From: CAYLLD01 sp964425135
Lineage (GTDB): Bacteria > Pseudomonadota > Alphaproteobacteria > Rhodobacterales > Rhodobacteraceae
Direction: 5' to 3'
Length of the DNA: 64,000 nucleotides
Assembly (NCBI GenBank): GCA_964425135.1
Contig: CAYRKW010000001.1
Span: 49,135-113,134, forward strand
Each line of letters begins with the position of its first letter. Positions within the stretch are counted from its first letter, which is position 1. Below, piece after piece: positions 9,484 to 16,900 of the stretch. The position numbers were made by a program, and so were the translations under genes. A model generated the notes under the pieces. It did no database searches. It was not told the origin of the DNA and saw nothing but the letters and a program-made list of their open reading frames with translations.

Positions 9484-10262
9484 TGCGTCTGGCGCTCTAT
9501 CAAAGCACCTCGCCCGCCGGGGACATCCCGGCGGGTCTGTCCACCTTGACCCGCGCGCTCAAAGATGCAGCGGCGGGCAGCGCGGATGTTCTGGTCATGC
9601 CGGAGCTCTTCCTGCCGGGCTATAATTCGGACATGTCTGCCAAGCCTGACGGCTGGGATGGCGCACTGGCGCAACTCGCCGCTCTGTGCGCCGACCATAG
9701 CGTCGCGCTGTGCATCGGCCTGCCCGAATTCACCAACGACGCGACCTTTAACAGCGCCTATTTCTTCGACGACAAGGGCCAAGAGCTTGCCCGCTACCGC
9801 AAAATCCAGCTTTGGGGCGACCGCGAAAACGACCTCTTCCACGCAGGCGACCAACTCGCTTGCGTTGACTACAAGGACCACCGCTTCGGCCTGATGATCT
9901 GCTACGACGTCGAGTTTCCCGAACACACCCGCGCGCTCGCACGGGCAGGGGCCACGATCATCCTATGCCCTACCGCCAATATGACGCCTTACATGAACGT
10001 CAATCTCATCACCGTCCCCGCCCGCGCGGCCGAGACGGGCCTGACCATCGTCTACGCCAATTACACCGGCACCGAAGGCGATCTGACCTACACGGGCCAC
10101 AGCCAAATCGCTGGCCCTGACGGCTACCCGCTCGCCGCGACCGGCACCGGAGAAGGTAGTCTCATCGCCGACGTACCCAATGACCTGCTGGAAAACGGCA
10201 TCCCGTTTTCCACCCAGCTTTCCGACTACACACAAGCAAAACCTCCCAAGATTGGACCCTGA
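9483..10262 (+). CDS. Carbon-nitrogen hydrolase (nitrilase superfamily amidase)
   Basis: A 259-residue single-domain nitrilase-fold protein with the complete Glu-Lys-Cys triad: Glu41 in VLVMPELFLPGY, Lys107 in YRKIQLWG and Cys140 in LMICYDVEFPE. Such enzymes hydrolyse amides, carbamoyl groups or nitriles; N-carbamoylputrescine amidase and omega-amidase are relatives in polyamine and amino-acid breakdown. The start ATG overlaps the last base of the PotD-like gene, tying it to uptake. A plausible role is deamidation of an intermediate of the imported amine (inference). Confidence 0.9.
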   Translation: MRLALYQSTSPAGDIPAGLSTLTRALKDAAAGSADVLVMPELFLPGYNSDMSAKPDGWDGALAQLAALCADHSVALCIGLPEFTNDATFNSAYFFDDKGQELARYRKIQLWGDRENDLFHAGDQLACVDYKDHRFGLMICYDVEFPEHTRALARAGATIILCPTANMTPYMNVNLITVPARAAETGLTIVYANYTGTEGDLTYTGHSQIAGPDGYPLAATGTGEGSLIADVPNDLLENGIPFSTQLSDYTQAKPPKIGP

Positions 10263-10265
10263 CCC

Positions 10266-10781
10266 ATGAACGAGCATAAACCCCGCGTTGGCCAAGCCCT
10301 CACCCCCATCAGCTTTCCCCAATTGGGCGGCGGCACACTCTCTGTGGGCCAGCCCAAGGACCGCTGGACCCTTCTGGTCGTCTATCGCGGCAAACATTGC
10401 CCGCGCTGCAAACGCTACCTGAACAAGCTGAGCGACATGCTCGCCGACTGGCAAGCGGTCATGGACGTCATCGTCGTCTCCGGCGATCCGCAGGACAAAG
10501 CGCAAGCGGACAAGGAGGAATTCGGCTGGGCCTTCGATCTGGGGTATGACCTGAGCGAAGCGCAAATGCGTGGCCTTGGCCTCTATATCTCCAACCCGCT
10601 CTCTGAGGCCGAAACCGACCGCCGCTTTGCCGAGCCGGGCACCTTCGCGATCCGCCCCGATGGCACGCTGATGCTGGTTGATATCTCCAATGGTCCCGCA
10701 TCGCGCCCCGATCTCGTTGAATTGCTCGATGGTATGAAATTCAACATCGACAACGACCGCCCCCATCGCGGCGACGCTTGA
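10266..10781 (+). CDS. Redoxin/AhpC-TSA family thioredoxin-fold protein
   Basis: A 171-residue thioredoxin-fold protein. After a short N-terminus (VGQALTPISFPQLGGGTLSV) comes LLVVYRGKHCPRCKRYL, in which CPRC sits where peroxiredoxins and thioredoxins carry their reactive Cys. A later FAIRPDGTLMLVDIS matches the AhpC/TSA core. It lacks a signal peptide, so it should act in the cytoplasm. It lies 3 bp after the amidase gene and 4 bp before the aminotransferase gene. It may protect the oxidative steps of the pathway or reduce a disulfide there; substrate unknown. Confidence 0.83.
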   Translation: MNEHKPRVGQALTPISFPQLGGGTLSVGQPKDRWTLLVVYRGKHCPRCKRYLNKLSDMLADWQAVMDVIVVSGDPQDKAQADKEEFGWAFDLGYDLSEAQMRGLGLYISNPLSEAETDRRFAEPGTFAIRPDGTLMLVDISNGPASRPDLVELLDGMKFNIDNDRPHRGDA

Positions 10782-10785
10782 TCTC

Positions 10786-11706
10786 ATGGCGACCACCACC
10801 CATGACGCGGATGAAGACCTCCGAAACCGTGATATCAAAATATACGTGAACGGCGATATCGTCCCGCGCGAACAGGCTACTGTGTCCGTCTACGACAGCG
10901 GCTTTATGCTGGGCGACGGCATGTGGGAGGGCATGCGGCTCTACAATGGCACATGGGCGTTTTTTGACGAGCATATGGACCGCTTTTTCGAGGCCTGCAA
11001 AGCCGTGTCGCTCGATATCGGCATGGACCGTGCAGGGATCATGGACGCGCTCACCGCAACCGCCAAAGCCAATAACATGACCACCGATGTCCACTGCCGC
11101 CTGATGCTGACGCGCGGCGTGAAGGCCAAACCCTTCCAGCATCCGTCCCTGTCGCGCTCGGGCCCGACGTTTGTGATCATCATGGAACATTCCAAACCGG
11201 CCACGGACGTGCAGACCAAAGGCATTTCGCTCGCCACCGTCCCGCAAGTGCGCGGCCTGCCGATGAGCCAAGATGCCAAATACAACAGCCACTCCAAACT
11301 CAACTGCGTCATCGCCTGCCTGCAAGCCGAACAAGCGGGCGCGGACGAGGGGCTCATGCTCGACCCGCATGGCTTTGTGAACACCACCAATGCTTGCAAC
11401 TTTTTTATCGTCCGCAAAGGCGCTGTTTGGACCTCAACGGGGGACTACTGCATGAACGGCGTCACCCGCCAAAAGGTCATTGACCTGTGCCGCGCCAACG
11501 GCATTGAGGTGCAGGAACGCAATTACACCCTCGTCGATGCATATGGCGCGCAGGAAGCCTTCCTGACCGGTACGTTCGGTGCGCAAACTCCGGTCAGCGA
11601 AATCGATGGCAAACCCATCGGCGATGGCACGCGCCCCGTCACCCAGCGCATCCGATCCCTCTACAAAAAACTGATCGAAAAACACACCGGCGGGACATGG
11701 GCATGA
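10786..11706 (+). CDS. Class IV PLP aminotransferase (branched-chain/D-amino-acid aminotransferase type)
   Basis: A 306-residue fold-type IV PLP enzyme. SVYDSGFMLGDGMWEGMRLY is the conserved N-terminal segment. SHSKLNCVIA carries the probable Schiff-base Lys at residue 171. FVNTTNACNFFIV and YCMNGVTRQKVIDLC are the late family motifs (E/T-x-x-x-x-N-F and the G-x-T-R phosphate site). It could transaminate an amino acid or omega-amino acid released from the imported substrate. The stop codon overlaps the start of the PhyH gene by four bases if that gene starts at 11703. Confidence 0.9.
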   Translation: MATTTHDADEDLRNRDIKIYVNGDIVPREQATVSVYDSGFMLGDGMWEGMRLYNGTWAFFDEHMDRFFEACKAVSLDIGMDRAGIMDALTATAKANNMTTDVHCRLMLTRGVKAKPFQHPSLSRSGPTFVIIMEHSKPATDVQTKGISLATVPQVRGLPMSQDAKYNSHSKLNCVIACLQAEQAGADEGLMLDPHGFVNTTNACNFFIVRKGAVWTSTGDYCMNGVTRQKVIDLCRANGIEVQERNYTLVDAYGAQEAFLTGTFGAQTPVSEIDGKPIGDGTRPVTQRIRSLYKKLIEKHTGGTWA

Positions 11707-12491
11707 AGGTAAGCGATGCGCAAATCGAGACCTTCCAGCGCGACGGCGTGGTTCTGATCAAGGGCCTCTTTGCCGGTTACGTCGACACCATCCGCGACGG
11801 CATAGACGAGAATATGCGCTCCCCCGGACCCTATGCCGCCGAAAACCTGCATGATGGTGAGGCAGGGCGGTTTTTTGACGACTATTGCAACTGGACCCGC
11901 ATCTCCCAGTTTGAGGACGTAATCCGCCGCTCGCCCGCCGCCCAAGTCGCTGCGGACCTCATGCGCTCGGAGTGCGCGCAGATTTTCCACGATCATGTGC
12001 TGGTCAAAGAACCGGGCACCTCCAAGCCGACCCCATGGCATCAGGACGGCCCGTATTATTTCGTTGCCGGCAAGCAAACCGTCAGCCTCTGGTCCCCCGT
12101 CGATCCTGTGACCGAGGCCAGCCTGCGCTGTGTGGCAGGCTCGCATCTGTGGGAGAAACCCGTCCTGCCGACCAAATGGCTCTCGGAAGAGGATTTTTAT
12201 CCAGACACAGACGCCTATATGCCCGTGCCTGACCCGGATGCGGAGGGCATGCGCATCGTTGAATGGCCGATGGAGCCCGGCGATGCCGTCGCCTTTAACT
12301 ACAATATTCTCCACGGCGCGCGCGGCAATGAGACGGACAAGCGTCGCCGTGCCTTCTCGCTGCGCTTTGTTGGCGATGATGCACGCTACACCACCCGTCC
12401 GGGCAAAACCTCCCCGCCGTTTCCCGGTCACAAGATGCAGGACGGTGAGCGTTTGCGCGAAGACTGGTTTCCGGTGATCTATCAACGATAA
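11703..12491 (+). CDS. Phytanoyl-CoA dioxygenase (PhyH) family Fe(II)/2-oxoglutarate oxygenase
   Basis: A roughly 262-residue PhyH-family protein. The metal-binding H-x-D is visible in PWHQDGPYYF and the distal His in NYNILHGARGN, followed by RRRAFSLRFVGDD, which supplies the Arg that binds 2-oxoglutarate. These enzymes hydroxylate small molecules, including betaines and trimethyl amines. I prefer ATG 11703 (ATGA overlap with the aminotransferase stop, GCGGG about 8 nt upstream) over the in-frame ATG at 11697. It is the last gene of the operon that starts at 3547; its presence supports hydroxylation before or after N-demethylation. Confidence 0.88.
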   Translation: MKVSDAQIETFQRDGVVLIKGLFAGYVDTIRDGIDENMRSPGPYAAENLHDGEAGRFFDDYCNWTRISQFEDVIRRSPAAQVAADLMRSECAQIFHDHVLVKEPGTSKPTPWHQDGPYYFVAGKQTVSLWSPVDPVTEASLRCVAGSHLWEKPVLPTKWLSEEDFYPDTDAYMPVPDPDAEGMRIVEWPMEPGDAVAFNYNILHGARGNETDKRRRAFSLRFVGDDARYTTRPGKTSPPFPGHKMQDGERLREDWFPVIYQR

Positions 12492-12574
12492 TTGCAGCGC
12501 CGCGCTTGTCAATCGGCGGCCGAAATGCCAAACAACGCGCCAAGCAGTCAAACCACGATGAAGGGACAAAACAC

Positions 12575-13210
12575 ATGCTCATGAAACAAGACGCCGTATT
12601 GCAAGAAGCGCTCTGGGCAACGCGTGGCAACATGATTTGGGTCAAACGCCTCCTGCTGGTGATCGCAGGCGTGGCCGCACTCACAATCGCCGCAAAGGCG
12701 CAGTTCTGGATCCCCCCATCGCCGGTGCCGGTGACAATGGGCACCTTCGCCGTCCTGACCATCGCGACCGCCTACGGCCGCCGTCTGGGCCTGTTTACAA
12801 TCCTCGCCTATCTCGCAATCGGCGCTCTGGGATTTGACGTCTTCGCCAATTCTTCTGCTGAAAACAACGGTCTGTCCTATATGATGGGCACAACAGGCGG
12901 TTATCTGATCGGCTATGTCCTCGCGACCCTCTTCCTTGGCTGGACTGCCCGCAACGGCTGGGACCGTAGCGTGCTGTGGATGGGCCTCGGCCTCCTGATC
13001 GCCAACGTACTGATCTACGCCGCAGGCGTGCCGTGGCTGCATATGGTGATCGAGAATGGCGGCATGTTCGACGCAAGCAAATATGCCTCCGTCATCGACC
13101 AAACCCTCACATGGGGCCTGACACCATACCTCATCGGCGACGCCATGAAACTGGCACTCGCAGCCCTGCTGATCCCGGCAGTTTGGAAACTCGTCGGCGA
13201 CGCCCGCTAA
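12575..13210 (+). CDS. bioY: Biotin transporter BioY (ECF S-component)
   Basis: A 211-residue integral membrane protein with about six hydrophobic segments. AAKAQFWIPPSPVPVTMGTFAVL contains the typical BioY P-x-P-V-T-x-G/Q-T segment, and the later GGYLIGYVLATLFLG and TWGLTPYLIGDAMKLALAA match family helices. BioY binds and imports biotin alone or with an ECF AT module, which is not encoded here. I chose ATG 12575 because AAGGGA lies 8 nt before it. The gene has its own 83-bp upstream gap and a strong terminator 24 bp after the stop, so it is probably a single transcription unit. Confidence 0.92.
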   Translation: MLMKQDAVLQEALWATRGNMIWVKRLLLVIAGVAALTIAAKAQFWIPPSPVPVTMGTFAVLTIATAYGRRLGLFTILAYLAIGALGFDVFANSSAENNGLSYMMGTTGGYLIGYVLATLFLGWTARNGWDRSVLWMGLGLLIANVLIYAAGVPWLHMVIENGGMFDASKYASVIDQTLTWGLTPYLIGDAMKLALAALLIPAVWKLVGDAR

Positions 13211-13233
13211 TCGCAAGCCCGAAGGTATATCTG

Positions 13234-13260
13234 AAAGCCCGCCTGATCCGGCGGGCTTTT
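13234..13260 (+). terminator. Rho-independent terminator after bioY
   Basis: AAAGCCCGCC (13234-13243) pairs perfectly with GGCGGGCTTT (13250-13259) around a TGATCC loop, and the right arm runs into a T-tract. The stem is 10 bp with a GC core. It sits 24 bp after the bioY stop codon. Confidence 0.92.
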
Positions 13261-13266
13261 CCTTTG

Positions 13267-13295
13267 GCGCGGTGACAAGACGAAGCCGCCCGCGC
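13267..13295 (+). repeat. 29-bp dispersed intergenic repeat, copy 1
   Basis: This 29-bp stretch, ending CGAAGCCGCCCGCGC, matches 45278-45306 at 25 of 29 positions in the same orientation. Both copies are intergenic. It lies just after the bioY terminator. The identical core ACAAG-R-CGAAGCCGCCCGCGC is too long for chance in a 64-kb window, so it is probably a member of a genome-wide intergenic repeat family. Confidence 0.6.
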
Positions 13296-13435
13296 GGTTA
13301 GTTAATCTCGTGTCGCAACTTGTTGCAGACCCAGCGCACAGGCTCCCCGCGACCCCCCACTTGCCGGTACACCACGACACTGCTACGCTAACCCTAATTC
13401 AAGTATGAATTTTCACGTTCTTGGGGGAGAACGGC

Positions 13436-14524
13436 ATGGGGGTTGTGCGTGTATTACTCGCGCTCGCGGTGGTGTTTCAACACGCCTATGGCACTGCATT
13501 CTATGGCGGGCTGATGGCGGTCCAGCTCTTCTTTATTATCTCAGGCTTCGTGATTTCTTTCATCCTGATTGAGCTGCGAAGCTACACGACCGTCTGGGCC
13601 TTCTACAAAAACCGCATCCTGCGCCTCTTCCCGATCTACTACGTGGTCGCATTAGGCTCGCTTGTGCTATACCTGGGCGCGCCCCTGCTGACCGGCGAGC
13701 CGACACCCTTCATCGAGGTGTATCAAAGCGTCGATGCCGCAGGCTGGATCATGCTGGTCGTCTCCAACATCGTGCTGTTCGGCCAGGACGTGATCATGTT
13801 CACAGCTGTCCATGACGGGGTCTTCCACCTCCATCACGACTTTCTGGATAGCGATATCCTCACATGGCGCGGCCTTCTGGTGCCGCCCGCATGGTCGCTG
13901 AGCGTCGAGCTGACCTTCTACCTGATCGCGCCCTTCATCCTCACAAGGCCGAAGCTCCTGATCGCGCTCTTTAGCCTGTCCATCGCCGTCCGGCTTTATC
14001 TGATGAACGCAGGGCTGATGCATATTGACCCGTGGAACTACCGCTTCTTCCCCTCAGAACTCGCGCTCTTCATCCTTGGCGCATGGGCGCATCAGTATGG
14101 AATGCCGCTGGCCCGGCGACTGGGTTTGCTCACCCATAAGCGCTCTCAAATCGTCACATGGGCTTTCATCGGCCTCGTGCTGATCTTCGTCACCCTCGAC
14201 CGTGATTTTCCAAGACTGTTGATGATCGTGCTCTTTACCCTCGCGCTGCCCTTCATGTTCCATTTTCAAAAGCACAATCGCTGGGATCGCTGGATTGGCG
14301 AGCTCAGCTATCCCATCTATATCGTCCATTGGCCAATCATGGTGATGGTCAATGTCGGCTGGGACCGTTTCGCATCCACCACGATGTATGAGGGGATCGA
14401 CGAGACGCTCTTTATCAGCGCTTTGTGCATTCTGGCCGCCCTGATCCTAAAGAAATGCGTCGCCGACCCGATAGAGGCAACACGCGACAAACTGCGCCGC
14501 CCCGCAAAGCATGCTCATGCTTGA
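13436..14524 (+). CDS. Acyltransferase 3 family membrane protein (OafA-like)
   Basis: A 362-residue protein with about ten hydrophobic segments. The N-terminal LLALAVVFQHAYG carries the catalytic-type His of the acyltransferase-3 family, FFIISGFVISFIL is its second helix, and FYKNRILRLFPIYYV matches the conserved R-x-x-R-x-x-P motif. PAWSLSVELTFYLIAPF is a family hallmark. Such proteins acylate surface sugars such as O-antigen or exopolysaccharide. I chose ATG 13436 because GGGGGAG lies about 7 nt upstream; an in-frame TTG at 13421 would overlap that site. No other polysaccharide genes are nearby. Confidence 0.88.
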   Translation: MGVVRVLLALAVVFQHAYGTAFYGGLMAVQLFFIISGFVISFILIELRSYTTVWAFYKNRILRLFPIYYVVALGSLVLYLGAPLLTGEPTPFIEVYQSVDAAGWIMLVVSNIVLFGQDVIMFTAVHDGVFHLHHDFLDSDILTWRGLLVPPAWSLSVELTFYLIAPFILTRPKLLIALFSLSIAVRLYLMNAGLMHIDPWNYRFFPSELALFILGAWAHQYGMPLARRLGLLTHKRSQIVTWAFIGLVLIFVTLDRDFPRLLMIVLFTLALPFMFHFQKHNRWDRWIGELSYPIYIVHWPIMVMVNVGWDRFASTTMYEGIDETLFISALCILAALILKKCVADPIEATRDKLRRPAKHAHA

Positions 14525-14594
14525 TACGGTCGGTGCTTTTACTGTTGCCGCGCACGCCCACGCGCCGTGCGCTCCGGGTCATAAACACCCTGCT

Positions 14595-14645
14595 GCGCAT
14601 AGGACTGTGCATGGATTGTGCATCGCTTGTGCATATGATGTGTAT
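14595..14645 (-). repeat. Array of five ATGCACA-like heptamers, 11-bp phased (array 1)
   Basis: Read on the minus strand the hexamer cores are ATACAC, ATGCAC, ATGCAC, ATGCAC and ATGCGC. On the plus strand they occupy 14640-14645, 14629-14634, 14618-14623, 14607-14612 and 14595-14600. Start-to-start spacing is 11, 11, 11, 12 bp. A second array at 54822-54872 has the same spacing in the opposite orientation. The array lies in the 201-bp gap between convergent genes (acyltransferase ending 14524 and ABC ATPase ending 14726). TTAA-rich sequence follows it (two TTAA in ATTAACCCTTAAAAAC, then GTTAAC). The helical phasing suggests a protein-binding array. I see nothing else in this gap. Confidence 0.75.
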
Positions 14646-14725
14646 GCTGGATTTGGCCATTAACCCTTAAAAACAAGGGGCGCGGGAAGATCGTTAACAA
14701 AACGGCGCAAATTGCCCCGCAAATC

Positions 14726-16819
14726 CTACTCAGCCGCGTGTATCTTGATCACAGGTTCCATTTCATCCAGCGCCTCTTGCGGCAGATGACATTTGATCTG
14801 ATGCCCGGACGCGAGATCGCGCATCGGCGGCACCTCCACCTCACACAAGCCCCCCGCGACCCGCTCCTTAAACCGGCAACGGGTCTGGAACGGGCAGCCG
14901 GGTGGCGGGTTCATCGCCGACGGGATATCCCCCTCCAGCACCACGCGCTTTTTCTCCACCGACGTGTCCGCAATTGGCACCGCCGACAAAAGCGCTTCGG
15001 TATAAGGGTGATAGGGCGGGGCGAAGACCTGATCGGTCGATCCCATCTCCACCACATGGCCCAGATACATCACCAAAACCCGGTCTGACAGGTAACGCAC
15101 AATCGACAGATCATGGCTGATGAACAAGAGCGTCGTGCGGCTATCGCGTTGAATTTCCATCAACAAATCAGTCACAGCCGCCTGCACCGAGACATCGAGC
15201 GCGGAGACGGGCTCATCGGCCACTACCAGCTTGGGCGCCCCGGCAAAGGCGCGGGCAATGCCGACGCGCTGCTTCTGCCCGCCGGAAAGTTGGCGGGGCA
15301 TCCGGGTGGCGAAGGCGCGGGGGAGCTTGACCAGATCCAGAAGCTCCAGCATCTTCTCGCGCCGCTCCGCCACTGTCTCACCAACGCCGAATTTTTCCAG
15401 CACGCGGATAATCTGATTGCCGACCGTGTGCGAGGGGTTGAGCGTATCAAACGGGTTCTGGAACACCATCTGTACATCCGCAATCGTGCGCGTATCGCGC
15501 TCCTCAATCGGGACGGAGCCGATGGATTTATTCTCCAGATTGATCTCGCCGTCGGTTGCCGTCTCGAGCCCCATCAACATCTTGGCAAGCGTCGATTTCC
15601 CGCATCCGCTCTCCCCCACAATCGCCAGCGTCTCCGCCTCACGCGCATGCAGCGAGATCGTCTCATTGGCTTTGACCACCCGCTTTTCTCCGCTTGAAAA
15701 CAACGCGTTAGCCGAAACCTCGTAGTATTTTTTCAGCTCGTCGATCTTCAGAATAACATCGCCCGGCTCGGTCACATCGGTTGATTGCGAGGCCGCAATG
15801 GGCGCATTCCAGTCAATCTCCTGCCACTTCAAACACCGCGTCTCATGCCGGTCACGGTTCTCGCCCGGCACATCGTCCATCGCGATGGGTGCGGCATTGC
15901 ATCGACCGTCCTCAAAGTAGTCGCAGCGCGGTCCGAAATTACACCCCGGCGGGCGTTCGTGCGGCAGCGGGAAATTCCCTGGGATCGCAACCAAAGGCCG
16001 CGCGTTTTTATCCGCGCCGGGCAGGGGGATCGAGCGGAACAGGGCCTGGGTATAGGGATGGCGCATCTTGTCGAAGACGTCCTCAATCGAACCGGTCTCC
16101 ACCGCCTCACCCGAATACATCACGCACAAACGGTCGCAGGTATCCATCACCAGCCCTAAGTTATGCGAGATGAACAACATGGAGGTGCCGAACTTCTCGC
16201 CCAGCCCCTTGACGAGGTCCACAATCCCCGCCTCAACAGTCACATCAAGCGCTGTGGTCGGCTCATCGAGGATCAGGAGCGAGGGCTTGGACATCAAGGC
16301 CATGGCGATCACGATGCGTTGCTGCTGACCGCCGGAAAGCTGATGTGGAAAGGACTTCATGATGCGATCAGGATCAGGCAGGCGCACCGCCTCGATTACC
16401 TCACGTGCCAGCGCGTCGGCCGCTTCACGGCTCGCACCCTCATGGATCATCGGAACTTCGGCCAGCTGTTTACCGATCTTCATCGCAGGGTTGAGCGAGG
16501 CCATAGGTTCTTGATAAATCATGGCAATTTCTGAGCCGCGGATATCGCGCAACTCTTCATCTGAAAGCGTCGTCAGATCACGGCCCTTGAACTTGATCGT
16601 CCCGCCTACGATCTTTCCGTTCACGCCCAGATCCTGCATCACGCCAAGGGCAACGGTGGATTTGCCACAACCGCTCTCCCCGACCAGCCCCATGGCCTCG
16701 CCGGGTTGAACGGTGCAGGAGAAGTCCATCACCGCCGGGATTTCGCCCGCGCGGGTGAAGAAAGAGATCGAGAGATTTTCGATCTCAAGGATAGGTCCGT
16801 CATAGTCCCATTTGGTCAT
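14726..16819 (-). CDS. Fused double ATP-binding protein of a dipeptide/oligopeptide ABC importer (OppD-OppF fusion)
   Basis: A 697-residue protein with two complete ATPase domains in one chain. Each has Walker A GESGCGKST, an LSGGQ(Q/K)QR signature and a Walker B (LLILDEPTTALDV, LVVADEPVSALDV). Each half ends with the oligopeptide-family Cys cluster that binds an Fe-S centre in OppD-type proteins (PPGCNFGPRCDYFEDGRC and PPGCPFQTRCRFKE). OppD and OppF are separate proteins in many bacteria; this fusion supplies both. I chose ATG 16819 (TKWDYDGPILEI), preceded by GGGGAG. It is the last gene of a minus-strand operon with two permeases and a binding protein. Confidence 0.93.
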   Translation of the reverse strand: MTKWDYDGPILEIENLSISFFTRAGEIPAVMDFSCTVQPGEAMGLVGESGCGKSTVALGVMQDLGVNGKIVGGTIKFKGRDLTTLSDEELRDIRGSEIAMIYQEPMASLNPAMKIGKQLAEVPMIHEGASREAADALAREVIEAVRLPDPDRIMKSFPHQLSGGQQQRIVIAMALMSKPSLLILDEPTTALDVTVEAGIVDLVKGLGEKFGTSMLFISHNLGLVMDTCDRLCVMYSGEAVETGSIEDVFDKMRHPYTQALFRSIPLPGADKNARPLVAIPGNFPLPHERPPGCNFGPRCDYFEDGRCNAAPIAMDDVPGENRDRHETRCLKWQEIDWNAPIAASQSTDVTEPGDVILKIDELKKYYEVSANALFSSGEKRVVKANETISLHAREAETLAIVGESGCGKSTLAKMLMGLETATDGEINLENKSIGSVPIEERDTRTIADVQMVFQNPFDTLNPSHTVGNQIIRVLEKFGVGETVAERREKMLELLDLVKLPRAFATRMPRQLSGGQKQRVGIARAFAGAPKLVVADEPVSALDVSVQAAVTDLLMEIQRDSRTTLLFISHDLSIVRYLSDRVLVMYLGHVVEMGSTDQVFAPPYHPYTEALLSAVPIADTSVEKKRVVLEGDIPSAMNPPPGCPFQTRCRFKERVAGGLCEVEVPPMRDLASGHQIKCHLPQEALDEMEPVIKIHAAE

Positions 16820-16874
16820 ATCGGCTCCCCTGACGGGGCCCGGCGGGGGGCTGACTGCCCCCCGCACCCCCCGT

Positions 16875-16894
16875 GAGTATTTTGAAAATGCGAA
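16875..16894 (+). repeat. GAGTATTTTG intergenic motif
   Basis: GAGTATTTTGAAAATGCGAA lies between the permease stop and the ATPase start of the peptide importer. Related stretches occur at 27866, 57457 and 60487 and, inverted, at 27999-28020. It is preceded by a C-rich run. Function unknown. Confidence 0.5.
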
Positions 16895-16900
16895 ACCCCA

